DNA of 64,000 nucleotides, from NCBI GenBank assembly GCA_017999985.1, contig JAGNKU010000001.1, positions 62,001 through 126,000 on the forward strand, given 5' to 3'. Source of the DNA: Phycisphaerae bacterium (GTDB taxonomy: Bacteria > Planctomycetota > Phycisphaerae > UBA1845 > Fen-1342). Under the pieces are notes generated by a model, which had not been told where the DNA came from, did not search any database, and saw only the letters and a program-made list of their open reading frames with translations. This document shows, piece after piece, positions 16,401-28,485 of the stretch (its first letter is position 1; every line of letters begins with the position of its first letter). The position numbers were made by a program, and so were the translations under genes.

Positions 16401-19400
16401 CGTGTCTCCTTCGTCTGCTGCTCGGCCACGGTCGGAGCCACCGCCGGCGTGTCGGACTGCTCGATGGCCTCCAGCTTGCCGCGCAGCGCCGCCAGCAGTT
16501 GCGCGTCGCGTTCGCTGCGCTCCGCCGCCGGCCGCGCCTCGATCAGGTCCTGCGCCTTTTGCCAGTGCGCCCGCGCTGCGGCGGCGTCCCCGAGCCGCCA
16601 CTCGGCGTCACCAAGGTGGTCGAAGATCGTCGCATCCTGCCCGACCCGCAACCGCGCCGCCCGCGCCAACTGCTCCCGCGCCGCCGCGAAATCCCCGCGG
16701 CGATAGTGTGCCCACCCCAGGCTGTCCAGGTACGCGGCGTTCAGCGGCTCGGCCGCGACGGCGAGCTTGATCATCGCGAGGCTGCGCTCCAGCCGCTCGC
16801 CGCGCTCCACGTACGTGTAGCCGATGTCGTTGTTCAGGCCGGCGTCATGCGGCTGCGCTGCCAGGAGCTCTTCGGACACCTCCAACTGCTCCTCCAACCG
16901 CTCCGCGGCCCCAAGCACGTAGCGCTTCAGCAGCAGCACGCCCAGCCGCGCGGCCGAGGCGGCCGCGCCGCGCCCCCCGCCGTCCACGGCGCTCGTCTCG
17001 CTCAGCCACCGCTCACACTGTGCGACCGCGCGGTCGAATTCCCGCGCCCGCACCAGGAGCTCGAGGATTTCCTCCCGCACCTGCGCGCGCGCCGCCGCGT
17101 TCTCCCGGATGAACGTCTCCTCCAGCAACCCGTTCAGATCGCGGACCGCGTCGTCGCGCTTGCCCGCCGCCGCCAGCCCGCGCGCCCGCCAGATGAATGC
17201 CTTGAGCACATCGGTCGGGGTCTTCGGCACGAGCGCACTGATCGCTTCGAGTGCATCTTCGCCGCGCCCCGCCGCCAACAGCACCTCGATCAGCCACTCC
17301 TGGAGCTGCGCCTCGCCCGGCAGGTCGACCAGCCATTCCCGGATCCGCCGCTCCGCCTGCTCGTACTGCCCCGCGTTCACGCTGACGTGCACATATTCCG
17401 ACCGCCGCGCGTACAGTTCCGTGCCGCGGGCGGCATATTCCCGTTGGAGGTTCTCGAACTGCGCCTGCGCGTCCGCGTCCTTCGGTTGCTCGCGCAACTG
17501 CGCGCTCAACTCCTCCAGCCGCGTCCGGGCCTCCGTGAACTTCTGCGTGACCGGCTCGAGGCGCGCCACGGCCAGCGCCACCGCCGCATCGGCCCGCTCC
17601 GCCATCAGCAGGACCTGCAACTTGTTCTGGATCAGCTCGTCGACGTCCGGCTGCTGCGCCAGCCATTCGTCGAGCAACGCGAGGGCGGCGTCGTACTCGG
17701 CGAAGCTCAGGTAGGATTCGAGCACCCGTGTCCGGAGCGCCGTGCGCTGCTCCTGGTCCTCGTCGGCCGGGCAGTCTTCCAGCATGCGCCGCATCGTCTG
17801 CCGCGCGTCCTCCACCCGGAAATCCGCGAGCTGCGCGTCCGCCAGCAGGCGCAGCGCCCCGCGCCGCCGCGGATAGCGCCGCACCAGGTCTTCGAGCAGG
17901 GCGCTCGCCTGCTCATTCTCCAGCCGGCGCAGATGGACCCGGGCCAGCAGGTAAATCAAACGCTCGTCCTGCGGCGCCCGGGCCTGCACCTTCAACAGGA
18001 TGGGCAGGGCTTCGTCGGCGCGCTGCGTGATGTACAAGCCGGCCGCCAGCTTCAGTCCCGTCGTCACGTCATCCGGATGCTGCTCGAACTGCCGGGTCAG
18101 CTCCGCCAAATGGTCCGGCTGCATCGGCGCCGCCGCAAAACGCAGCGCCGTCCGCACGCGCCGCAGGACGTCGTCCGGGACGCCCGAGGCCTCCGCCTCG
18201 CGCAGGCACTTCCGGGCGATCTCGTTCTTCCCGCCTTCCAGGTAGCTGTCGATCAACTCCTCGATCGCTTCCCCCTGCGTCGGGTCCGCCGACCAGGCCT
18301 CCTGCAGATAGCGCTGCGCTCCCAGCAGGTTGCCGGTCCGCCGGTAGTGCCGCGCCAGCGCCATCACCGCCGCCGGTTCATGCGGTTGCGCCTCGAGCGC
18401 CGCCTTGTAGGCCTGCTCCGCCTCCGCGTTGCGATCCAGGCCGACGCAGGCGTCGCCCCGCAGCAGCTGCGCCGCGGCCCGGATCGCCCGTGTATCGCCC
18501 GCGATGCTCTGCACCGCAGCGAGGGCCGCGTCGGCTTGCGCCAGCGCCTCCTCCCACCGCCAGGCACTGAGCAGCATGCGGCCCCAGGCCAGCCGCGGGA
18601 GCGCGAAGTCCGGCCGCTGCTCCAGGGCTGCCTCAAAGAGCTGCTCGGCCAGGTCCGCTTGCCCCGCAGCGGCCGCCGTCATCCCCAGCACCGTGTACGT
18701 TGCGTGGTCCCCGTCGCCCCGCGCCGTGATCTCCCGCACGCGCCGCAGAAAGTCCTCCGTCGCCGTGAAGCTCCGCATCCAATCCGCCAGACGCTCGGGC
18801 GGAATCGCCACCCGCTCGCCGTTGCCGCGCACGAACGCGATCAGCGTGTCCAGGGCCGTCGCCAGGTCACCCGCCTCCTTGTAGGCACTGGCCAGCGACC
18901 AGGTCGCGTCCGCGTCGTCGGGTTGGTGCGTGGCCAGCCCACGCCAGAGTGGAATGGAAACGTGGTGATCCTTCACCGCATCCAGTCGCTCGGCCAACAG
19001 GCGGGCCAGTTCCGCGTGCCGCCCTTCCGACACTTCCTGGGCCAGTTCCGCCACCCACCCCTCGAGCTTGCCCGCCGCGCGCCCCGCCTCAATAGTCAGC
19101 GCCAGCAGCATCGTGACCCGCGGAGCGTCGGTCACGCGGCGCTCGTTCTCCGGCACGTCCGGCGCCGCCACACGCTCCCCAAGCTGCTCCCGGCAGAATG
19201 CGAACGCCCGCTCCGCCGCGCCCGCATCGATCAGCGCACGGACATACAGCCGCTCCAGGTAGGGCTCGTCCGGCTGGCGCTCGCGGGCGGCCGCGACCGC
19301 CTGGACCAGCTTGTCCGGCTGATCCAGCCGCCGGAGCAATTCCACGCGGCGCTCCAGTGCGCCGAACGGATGGCGCTGCAGAATGGCGGTCAGCTCGTCG

Positions 19401-20137
19401 TCTTCCGGCGGGGCGGGGCGCTCGGCCGACACGGCGCGCTCGAACTGCTCGAAGGCTTCAACGGCGGCCGCCAGGTAGCCGGCTTCCGCCAGCGCGTCGC
19501 CCAGTTCATACCAGGCCACCATGCTGCGCGGGTTGTCGGCCGGGTCCTCCGCCGCCAGCGTTGCGGCGCGGTAGTGCGCACACGCGGCCGCGGCGCGGCG
19601 TGCCTCGCGCTGCAGGCGTCCCAGCAGGAGGTGCACGTCGACCGCTGCCGGCCGATACAGCAGCGCCTGCTCCGCGGCCAGGCGCGCTTCCCCGGGGCGC
19701 CCCAGGGCGCGCTTCGCCTGCGCCATGAGGTACAGCACGTCGAAGCAGCTCCCGTGCGGGAAGCTCAAGGCGGCGTCCAGCTCGGCCACGGCCTGCGCAT
19801 ACTGTCGATTGTCGAACGCCGCGCGCGCCGCGTCGTACCGCGCCTTCACCTCCGGCGCGTCTTCCAGCCGGTGTTCACGCTGCGGTGCCGGCGCGGCGTA
19901 GGGCTCGATCTGAGCGAGCGGGACATCAATCAGCGGTGTGTTCGCGTCGGTGGCCGGCGTGCTGTCGTGCGCGCGGGGCTCCTGACCGCGCCCCGCGACC
20001 AACGTGGCGGTGAACGCCAGCACCAGTCCCAGGGCCACGCTGCCCGCGCGTTCCCGCGTCCGCCCGCGACCCGCCGCCGTCCGCCCACCGAACCGCTGCC
20101 CTATGTAGTGCCTCACGACCGGCTCCCTGGATTGCAT
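16397..20137 (-). CDS. large TPR-repeat protein with N-terminal membrane anchor
   Basis: A 1246-residue alpha-helical protein. A hydrophobic segment at about 33-50 is a signal anchor or signal peptide. The remainder is Ala/Leu/Arg-rich tetratricopeptide-like repeats almost throughout, for example WAHYRRGDFAAAREQLARAA near the C-terminus. It is probably a scaffold on the outer face of the inner membrane; no enzyme domain is visible. ATG 20137 is the longest start. A GTG at 20116 has a better ribosome binding site (AGGGAG) and may be the true start, removing seven residues. It is translationally coupled to kdsD downstream and lies 172 bp after the HhH-GPD-like gene. Confidence 0.85.
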   Translation of the reverse strand: MQSREPVVRHYIGQRFGGRTAAGRGRTRERAGSVALGLVLAFTATLVAGRGQEPRAHDSTPATDANTPLIDVPLAQIEPYAAPAPQREHRLEDAPEVKARYDAARAAFDNRQYAQAVAELDAALSFPHGSCFDVLYLMAQAKRALGRPGEARLAAEQALLYRPAAVDVHLLLGRLQREARRAAAACAHYRAATLAAEDPADNPRSMVAWYELGDALAEAGYLAAAVEAFEQFERAVSAERPAPPEDDELTAILQRHPFGALERRVELLRRLDQPDKLVQAVAAARERQPDEPYLERLYVRALIDAGAAERAFAFCREQLGERVAAPDVPENERRVTDAPRVTMLLALTIEAGRAAGKLEGWVAELAQEVSEGRHAELARLLAERLDAVKDHHVSIPLWRGLATHQPDDADATWSLASAYKEAGDLATALDTLIAFVRGNGERVAIPPERLADWMRSFTATEDFLRRVREITARGDGDHATYTVLGMTAAAAGQADLAEQLFEAALEQRPDFALPRLAWGRMLLSAWRWEEALAQADAALAAVQSIAGDTRAIRAAAQLLRGDACVGLDRNAEAEQAYKAALEAQPHEPAAVMALARHYRRTGNLLGAQRYLQEAWSADPTQGEAIEELIDSYLEGGKNEIARKCLREAEASGVPDDVLRRVRTALRFAAAPMQPDHLAELTRQFEQHPDDVTTGLKLAAGLYITQRADEALPILLKVQARAPQDERLIYLLARVHLRRLENEQASALLEDLVRRYPRRRGALRLLADAQLADFRVEDARQTMRRMLEDCPADEDQEQRTALRTRVLESYLSFAEYDAALALLDEWLAQQPDVDELIQNKLQVLLMAERADAAVALAVARLEPVTQKFTEARTRLEELSAQLREQPKDADAQAQFENLQREYAARGTELYARRSEYVHVSVNAGQYEQAERRIREWLVDLPGEAQLQEWLIEVLLAAGRGEDALEAISALVPKTPTDVLKAFIWRARGLAAAGKRDDAVRDLNGLLEETFIRENAAARAQVREEILELLVRAREFDRAVAQCERWLSETSAVDGGGRGAAASAARLGVLLLKRYVLGAAERLEEQLEVSEELLAAQPHDAGLNNDIGYTYVERGERLERSLAMIKLAVAAEPLNAAYLDSLGWAHYRRGDFAAAREQLARAARLRVGQDATIFDHLGDAEWRLGDAAAARAHWQKAQDLIEARPAAERSERDAQLLAALRGKLEAIEQSDTPAVAPTVAEQQTKETR

Positions 20138-20309
20138 GGCCCGCGCCGCCGGGCGACCGCAGGGGACCGAAACCGCCCGCGCCCGGCGCCGGTGCCGTGC
20201 GACATCTTAACGATCTGCGCCGTCGGGGCCACCGGCGCCAATGCGGGTGCGACACATCCCCGGGGCACCGAGCGGGCCACCGCGGTGTCAGCGGTCGTAG
20301 AAGGGCCGC

Positions 20310-21326
20310 TCAGTTCGCTGCCCGCACTCGGGGTTTGCGCTTGGGAGTGGATCTGGCGCGCCGCGCCGGCGCTGCGCGCGTCGACGTCTGACGAGGCGGG
20401 CCTTTTCGGGAGACCGCTTTCTTGCCCGCGCGGCCGCCGGCCGCGGACGGAGCACGTGCCCGTCCGGCGGCCTGCGGCGCCTTCGTTGGAGCGGTCGGAC
20501 TTCGCGCCGCGCGGCGCGAACGGGTGCGAGGCGATCGTGGTGTGGCTGGCTGCCCCGGCTCGGCCTGCGCCGGCCGGGGCAATCGCGCCTCCTCGACCGA
20601 CTCATCCCCATCGTCGAGCTCCTCCGCCAGGCTCGAGGACACCATCTGCAGCATGTTGCGCGCCGTGCGATCCGGCGGTACGCTCACGATGCGTTCCACC
20701 TCGCGGCGGCGCACCGCGGACCCCTTCTCGCTCCAGGCGTATTTCTTCAGCAGGGCCACGAACTCCAGGGCGTCGTCTTCGCGGATGGCACGCTCGAGAA
20801 ACTGTTGCGCCTCCTGCAGCGGGCAGCGCGGGTCGACCAGCCCCTCCTGACGGGCCACCGCCCACATGGCCTCGTCCAGCGGAACTGCGTGCTGCCGCAG
20901 CCCGAGCAGTCGAATCCGGGCTCGCGTGTAGGCTTCCAACCCGTCGATCTTCTCGAGGGCGGCCTGCGCGTCCCGCTTCGACATCCCCGCCAGCCGCTCC
21001 AGCGAAATGGCGTGCTCGTGCCCGAAGACCGCGTTCAGTGCCCGCGAGATATCCTCGCACTTCAGGCGCGCGTCGGGGAAATCTCCGAGCAGCGCCGCCA
21101 GCTCGATCGGCGGCACCACCCGCAGCTCGTTGTAATCCACCACCACCGCGCGCAGCCGCTCGAGGCCCTCTTGCGCCTTCGTCTCCGGCGTGTCGCGCGA
21201 CAGAATCCCCAGGATCAACTGTGTGACCGGGTCCGTGGCGGTCAGCGGCCCGACCTTCCCCAGTTTCGACCGCAACGCGCTGAAGAACGGCTTCAGCCGC
21301 TTCGTGCACTCTGTCGCGCCCCTCAT
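20310..21326 (-). CDS. HhH-GPD-like protein with basic histone-H1-like tail
   Basis: A 338-residue protein. The N-terminal about 220 residues resemble the endonuclease III (HhH-GPD) fold, with a repeated-helix core and an HhH-like segment LAGMSKRDAQAALEKIDGL. The hairpin Lys of active Nth enzymes appears as Arg, and the GxG of the hairpin is lost, while an Asp is retained in VPLDEAMW. No C-terminal 4Fe-4S cysteine cluster is present. From about residue 245 the chain is Arg/Lys/Pro/Ala/Thr-rich low complexity, like bacterial histone H1-like tails. It probably binds DNA or RNA; enzymatic activity is doubtful. It starts 3 bp after the rbfA stop, so it belongs to the infB operon. Confidence 0.7.
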   Translation of the reverse strand: MRGATECTKRLKPFFSALRSKLGKVGPLTATDPVTQLILGILSRDTPETKAQEGLERLRAVVVDYNELRVVPPIELAALLGDFPDARLKCEDISRALNAVFGHEHAISLERLAGMSKRDAQAALEKIDGLEAYTRARIRLLGLRQHAVPLDEAMWAVARQEGLVDPRCPLQEAQQFLERAIREDDALEFVALLKKYAWSEKGSAVRRREVERIVSVPPDRTARNMLQMVSSSLAEELDDGDESVEEARLPRPAQAEPGQPATPRSPRTRSRRAARSPTAPTKAPQAAGRARAPSAAGGRAGKKAVSRKGPPRQTSTRAAPARRARSTPKRKPRVRAAN

Positions 21327-21329
21327 CGC

Positions 21330-21815
21330 CTATGCGTCCTCCTGGGCCACGTCCCGCCCGGCCGCTTTGGGTACGTTCTCGTCGTCCGGCTGTTCGTCGT
21401 CCGCCTCCGTCGTGTCGGCCTCATCCTGCTCCCACGCCGGTCGGACCCCGTATTCGCGCATGGCCGCGTCGATCGCCGTGACGGTCTCGAAGCCCCGCCG
21501 CACGGAGTCATCCAGGCGGAATTCCAGGTGCGGGAGCTTCCGCAAGCGCAGCTCCGGGGCCAACCGCCGCCGGAGCAGCCCGCTTGCACTCTGCAGCGCC
21601 GCGCAGCACAACTGCCGCTGCGCGTCCGGCGCCATCACGCTGACGTACAGGCGGGCCACGCTGAAATCATCGCTGACTTCGACGCGCGTGATCGACGTGA
21701 TCGGGGGGATCCGCGGATCCGCCAGTTGACTCTGGATGATCTCGGCCACCAGCGACCGGATCAGGCTCCCGACTCTCTCAGTCCGTCGCGACACGAGCGT
21801 CCCGATCTCACACAT
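21330..21815 (-). CDS. rbfA: ribosome-binding factor A
   Basis: A 161-residue RbfA, a KH-like factor needed for 16S rRNA 5'-end maturation and 30S assembly. SRRTERVGSLIRSLVAEIIQ at the N-terminus, DPRIPPITSITRVEVSDDFS and the helix VRRGFETVTAIDAAM follow the family pattern. An acidic tail of about 30 residues is extra. The ATG at 21815 is chosen; a GTG eight codons later (VSRRTE) is nearer the usual family start. It lies 41 bp after the DUF503 gene, in the conserved infB-DUF503-rbfA order. Confidence 0.93.
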   Translation of the reverse strand: MCEIGTLVSRRTERVGSLIRSLVAEIIQSQLADPRIPPITSITRVEVSDDFSVARLYVSVMAPDAQRQLCCAALQSASGLLRRRLAPELRLRKLPHLEFRLDDSVRRGFETVTAIDAAMREYGVRPAWEQDEADTTEADDEQPDDENVPKAAGRDVAQEDA

Positions 21816-21856
21816 CCCGGCCTGTTCGCGCCTGGCCGGCCGCGGCGCGCCCCCGC

Positions 21857-22138
21857 CTACAGCAGCTCGATCTCGTAGTCCAGCAATGACGCGTGCGCAT
21901 ACACCCGCAGCTCGTCCACGATCTTGGACAACGCGCTCTCCACGAAGCGGGTCTCGTTCGCCACCATCGCCAGCCCCAGCGTCGCCGCCTGGCAGTGTTC
22001 CAGATCGTCCACTTCGGCGATCGACACGTTGTGTCGCGCCGCCAGCCGGTCCTTGAGGCTCTTCGTCACGCGCCGCTTGTCCTTCAGCGACCGCGCTTCG
22101 AAGACGCCCAGCCGGACGCGCAAGACTCCGACCACCAT
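21857..22138 (-). CDS. DUF503 (YlxP-like) protein
   Basis: A 93-residue small basic/acidic protein of the DUF503 family. It starts VVGVLRVRLGVFEARSLKDKR and continues with the characteristic NVSIAEVDDLEHCQAATLGLAMV. The function is unsettled; the gene commonly sits between infB and rbfA, exactly as here, suggesting a role in ribosome maturation or translation. ATG 22138 is preferred over an upstream GTG because family members begin with the VGVL strand. Confidence 0.9.
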   Translation of the reverse strand: MVVGVLRVRLGVFEARSLKDKRRVTKSLKDRLAARHNVSIAEVDDLEHCQAATLGLAMVANETRFVESALSKIVDELRVYAHASLLDYEIELL

Positions 22139-22200
22139 CACCGCACCCGGAGCGGCCACTGCACCGGCGGGGCCGCGGCGCACGCGCAGCGACGCCAGCG

Positions 22201-24966
<2,766 letters not shown>

Positions 24967-25450
24967 ACCAGGCTCCGTGAGACACAATCGCCGACTGCAC
25001 CCTGAACAACGTCAGCGTGCCGACGGTAAGAACGCACGTCTACTCTTGCAGGGCGGACCGCTTGGACATATGGGCGCACACGCGCCCCGGCGCCGATCCG
25101 CCCCTCCAATCCCGACGCGGTCACCGAGTCGCATCTGCCGTCCGCACGCCAGTGCGATCTGCCTGTCAACGCATAACATATCCTGAGTTTGCGAGTTACG
25201 CCACCGGGGCCGCCGGCGAATCTGCATATTTCTGGACGGCCGCGCGCACGGCCTTCCGCCGCGGGCCTGATTCGGTCCCCCGCCGGTTGACAGCCCTCCG
25301 GGCGGCCGATAAGCTCCGCACTCTGCGTTCCCGCCCTAGCGCTCAGTGGGCGCCGGAGCGCTTTCGGGCTCACGTTGTCCGGGGCAGCGTAGGATCGGCA
25401 CGCTACCGGACAGCCGTCGGCGAGTGCCTGGCCCCTTGCGCGAGGTCGAT
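24967..25450. other. divergent intergenic region, infB / glycosyltransferase
   Basis: About 480 bp without a convincing gene separate infB and the glycosyltransferase gene; both would be transcribed outward. Apart from one plus-strand promoter candidate (25287-25315) I see no conserved RNA motif. TTGACA also occurs on the minus strand at 25169-25164, but no matching -10 follows at normal spacing. Confidence 0.5.
25287..25315 (+). promoter_or_regulatory. candidate promoter of the glycogen-type operon
   Basis: Perfect TTGACA (25287-25292), a 17-bp spacer, then TAAGCT (25310-25315). The -10 matches only at T1, A2 and T6. The expected leader is about 130 nt. The stretch GATAAGCTCCGCAC around the -10 recurs almost unchanged upstream of the LOG gene (57694 onward). 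Confidence 0.45.
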
Positions 25451-26794
25451 ATGAGAGTCTTCATGCTGGGCTGGGAATTTCCGCCCTTCATCAGCGGCGG
25501 TCTCGGCACGGCCTGCTTCGGGCTCACCCGCGCACTGGATCGCCTGGGGACGGAAGTGCTCTTCGTCCTGCCCCGTGCCGTCGCAAACCCCGAAGGCTCC
25601 CATGTTCAGATCCTGTCCCCAAGTTCCGCCGGCGTGCGCGGCAAGTCGCTCACCCTCGGCGGAATGTTCCAGCACACGCAGTTCCGCGCGGTAGCCGCGG
25701 CCCTCCGACCCTACGCGCGGCCCGACGAGCCTTTCGACGAAGACGACGAGGCCGGTCTGCCCGGCGGTCGCGTGGCCCCGGGCGGGGTCCGCGGGCACCG
25801 CCCCCGACGGGGGCCGCGCATTCGTAGCGTGCTCGGCCCGGGCACCGATCCGGGCGGGAACTACTCGGGCGACATGTTCGCCGAAATTGAACGGTATGCC
25901 GCCCTCGCTTCCGTGATCGCCGCCGAGGAAACGTTCGATCTGATCCATGCCCACGACTGGATGACCTACCTCGCCGGCATCGCCGTCCAGGCCCAGAGCG
26001 GCAAGCCCCTGGTCGTGCACGTGCACTCCACGGAATTCGACCGGTCCGGGATGAACGTCAACCAGCGCATCTACGACATCGAGCGGGCCGGGATCCACGC
26101 CGCCACCAAGGTCATTGCCGTCAGCCATCTGACGCGCAGCATCGTGCTCAAGCATTACGGCGTCGACCCGCGCAAGGTGGAGGTCGTCTACAACGCGATC
26201 GACGACCGCGAGGAACCCGATCAGCCCCCCCTGCCGCCGATCACGCGCGACGAAAAGATCGTCCTGTTCCTCGGCCGCGTGACCATGCAGAAGGGCCCCG
26301 AGTACTTCCTCGCCGCCGCCAAGCGCGTGCTCGAGGTCATGGACAACGTGCGTTTCGTCGTGGCCGGCAGCGGCGACATGATCCGCCGCATGATCGAGCT
26401 CGCCGCCGAGATGGGCATCGGCCACAAGGTCCTGTTCACCGGCTTCCTGCGCGGCAACGACGTGCGCCGCGTGTACCGCATGGCCGACCTGTACGTCATG
26501 CCGTCGGTCTCCGAGCCATTCGGCCTGACGCCGCTCGAAGCCCTCTCGAACGATGTTCCCGTCCTCATCTCGAAGCAGAGCGGCGTGGCCGAGGTGCTCA
26601 ACCACGCGCTCAAGGTGGACTTCTGGGACGTCGACGAAATGGCCAACAAGATCGTGGCCGTCCTGCGCCACCCGCCGCTGCACGCCACCCTTCGTGACCA
26701 CGGCAGTTTCGAGGTCAAGCACTTTAGCTGGCTGGACTCGGCCGCGAATTGCATTAAGGTGTACGAAGCGGCGCTGGGTCCGCACGCGAGCTAA
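25451..26794 (+). CDS. glycogen-synthase-like glycosyltransferase (GT4/GT5 fold)
   Basis: A 447-residue GT-B glycosyltransferase. The N-terminus LGWEFPPFISGGLGTACFGL is the starch/glycogen synthase pattern. DLIHAHDWMTYLAG is the interdomain segment, and the C-terminal nucleotide-sugar site shows SEPFGLTPLEAL near residue 355. It likely polymerises or extends an alpha-glucan using ADP- or UDP-glucose. Residues about 95-140 form a charged Gly/Arg/Asp-rich insert that is probably disordered. The start is ATG 25451 with GAGGT at ideal distance. The GH57 gene follows after 10 bp, a pairing known from alpha-glucan metabolism operons. Confidence 0.88.
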   Translation: MRVFMLGWEFPPFISGGLGTACFGLTRALDRLGTEVLFVLPRAVANPEGSHVQILSPSSAGVRGKSLTLGGMFQHTQFRAVAAALRPYARPDEPFDEDDEAGLPGGRVAPGGVRGHRPRRGPRIRSVLGPGTDPGGNYSGDMFAEIERYAALASVIAAEETFDLIHAHDWMTYLAGIAVQAQSGKPLVVHVHSTEFDRSGMNVNQRIYDIERAGIHAATKVIAVSHLTRSIVLKHYGVDPRKVEVVYNAIDDREEPDQPPLPPITRDEKIVLFLGRVTMQKGPEYFLAAAKRVLEVMDNVRFVVAGSGDMIRRMIELAAEMGIGHKVLFTGFLRGNDVRRVYRMADLYVMPSVSEPFGLTPLEALSNDVPVLISKQSGVAEVLNHALKVDFWDVDEMANKIVAVLRHPPLHATLRDHGSFEVKHFSWLDSAANCIKVYEAALGPHAS

Positions 26795-26804
26795 ACCGAT
26801 CGCA

Positions 26805-27998
26805 ATGGCGTCTGTCTGCTTCTACTTCCAGGTCCACCAGCCGTTTCGCCTCCGGCGTTTCAGCATCTTCGATCGCGGGGCCGATTATTTCGACAACCCC
26901 ATCAACCAGGAGATCCTGCGCAAGGTCGCCACCCAGTGCTACCTACCCGCCAACGCGGTCTTGCTGGAGCTGATCGACCGCTTCGACGGCCGCTTTCGCG
27001 TGGCGTTCAGCCTCAGCGGCGTCGTCATCGAGCAGTTCCAGCGCTTCATGCCGGACGTGCTCGAATCGTTCCACCGCCTGGCCGAGACGGGCGCCGTCGA
27101 GTTCCTGGCCGAGACCTACTATCACTCCCTCAGCTTTCTCTACTCCCGCTCGGAATTCAGCGCGCAGGTCGCGCTTCACCGCCAGTTGATCAAGCGGCTT
27201 TTCAACCAGACGCCGACCGTCTTCCGCAACACGGAGCTGATCTACAACAACGAGGTGGCCAAGGCGGCCGCCGACCTCGGCTACCGGGCCATCCTCTGTG
27301 AAGGCGCCGATCACCTGCTGGGCTATCGCTCCCCCGCGCGCCTCTACACGCCGCCCGACCTGCCCGGCGTCAAGCTGCTGCTGAAGAACTACCGCTTGTC
27401 CGATGACATCGCCTTCCGCTTCAGCAACCGCAGTTGGCCCGAGTGGCCCCTGACCACGGACAAGTTCGCCCAGTGGGTTCACCAGGTCAACGACCAGGGC
27501 CCGGTCGCCAACCTCTTTCTGGATTACGAGACGTTCGGCGAGCACCAGTGGGCCGAGACCGGCATCTTCGAGTTCCTGCGCCACCTGCCCGAGGCGATCC
27601 TGAACCTCCCCGGCAACGACTTCAAGACTCCCAGCGAGTGCGCCGCCGCCTACGACGCGCATGGCGAGTACGACGTGCCCCACATGATCTCCTGGGCCGA
27701 CACCGAGCGCGACCTCTCGGCGTGGCTCGGCAACGCCATGCAGTCGAACGCCCTCCACGAGCTCTATCGCCTCGAGCCGCTGGTCCTGCAGCGCGGCGAC
27801 GAGGCCCTGCTCCACGACTGGCGCCGACTCCAGACGTCGGACCACTTCTATTACATGTGCACCAAGTTCCTGTCCGACGGCGACGTGCACCGCTACTTCA
27901 ACCCGTATGACTCCCCCTACGATTCGTTCATCAACTTCATGAACGTGCTCGACAACCTCCGCGGCCGGCTCGGCGCGTCCACCGCCGCTGCCCGCTAG
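26805..27998 (+). CDS. glycoside hydrolase family 57 alpha-glucan enzyme
   Basis: A 397-residue GH57 protein, an alpha-amylase or glucanotransferase-type enzyme. The GH57 signposts are visible: FYFQVHQPFR near the N-terminus, FRNTELIYNN with the probable nucleophile Glu, and LFLDYETFGEHQW with the probable acid Asp. The C-terminal helical part is present but short, and there is no signal peptide, so it acts in the cytoplasm. The start is ATG 26805, 10 bp after the glycosyltransferase stop. The pair suggests glycogen synthesis and trimming. The exact specificity is not decidable here. Confidence 0.9.
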   Translation: MASVCFYFQVHQPFRLRRFSIFDRGADYFDNPINQEILRKVATQCYLPANAVLLELIDRFDGRFRVAFSLSGVVIEQFQRFMPDVLESFHRLAETGAVEFLAETYYHSLSFLYSRSEFSAQVALHRQLIKRLFNQTPTVFRNTELIYNNEVAKAAADLGYRAILCEGADHLLGYRSPARLYTPPDLPGVKLLLKNYRLSDDIAFRFSNRSWPEWPLTTDKFAQWVHQVNDQGPVANLFLDYETFGEHQWAETGIFEFLRHLPEAILNLPGNDFKTPSECAAAYDAHGEYDVPHMISWADTERDLSAWLGNAMQSNALHELYRLEPLVLQRGDEALLHDWRRLQTSDHFYYMCTKFLSDGDVHRYFNPYDSPYDSFINFMNVLDNLRGRLGASTAAAR

Positions 27999-28040
27999 CC
28001 ACCCCCCCAGCGGCTCAGCCACAGTGCCCGCGTACACGGA

Positions 28041-28460
28041 TCATCGGCCCGGTGGCGGCCCCAGGAGCTCCGGGCCGATGGCCGCGAGAAACGCACGGTT
28101 GCTCTCCAGCACGTTCGGCAGCGCCTCAATTTCGTCCCGCCGACACCAGCGCCACTCCGCCACTTCCGTCGGGTTTGCCCGCAGTTCGTCACTCGCGAGG
28201 TCCGCCAGCCACCAGTAAAGTCGCAGGGTCCCGTCCGGTCGCGCGTACTCCCAGATCCGGCGCAGGGGTCGCACTGCGCCCCCCAGCTCCTCCCGAAACT
28301 CGCGTACGACCGCGTCCGCCTCCGACTCCCCGGCCTCGATCGCCCCGCCCACGAAGCACCAGGCCCCCGGCACCACGACACTCGCCGCCCGGCGGATGAG
28401 CAGGCAGCGCCCGTCGCGCACCACGACCACGACCACGCCGCGCACTTCGCTCGCGTTCAT
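28041..28460 (-). CDS. Nudix hydrolase
   Basis: A 139-residue Nudix protein with a complete box: G-x5-E-x7-REFREELGG at about residues 43-65. The N-terminal strand VRGVVVVVVRDGRCLLIRR and the C-terminal LYWWLADL are typical of small MutT-like enzymes. The substrate, a nucleoside diphosphate derivative, is unknown. ATG 28460 is the start; the longer frame runs into the preceding lipoprotein gene. It lies 25 bp after that gene on the same strand and converges on the GH57 gene. Confidence 0.9.
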   Translation of the reverse strand: MNASEVRGVVVVVVRDGRCLLIRRAASVVVPGAWCFVGGAIEAGESEADAVVREFREELGGAVRPLRRIWEYARPDGTLRLYWWLADLASDELRANPTEVAEWRWCRRDEIEALPNVLESNRAFLAAIGPELLGPPPGR

Positions 28461-28485
28461 CGCCGCACCCGGCCCCCGCGCCGTG

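Noticed and set aside
16388-21226. Open frame of about 1600 codons antisense to the TPR and HhH genes
   Set aside because: It is Arg/Pro/Gln/His-rich with no fold. The minus-strand genes have coherent repeats and operon overlaps.
25164-25169. Minus-strand TTGACA as an infB promoter
   Set aside because: No acceptable -10 element lies 15-19 bp downstream.
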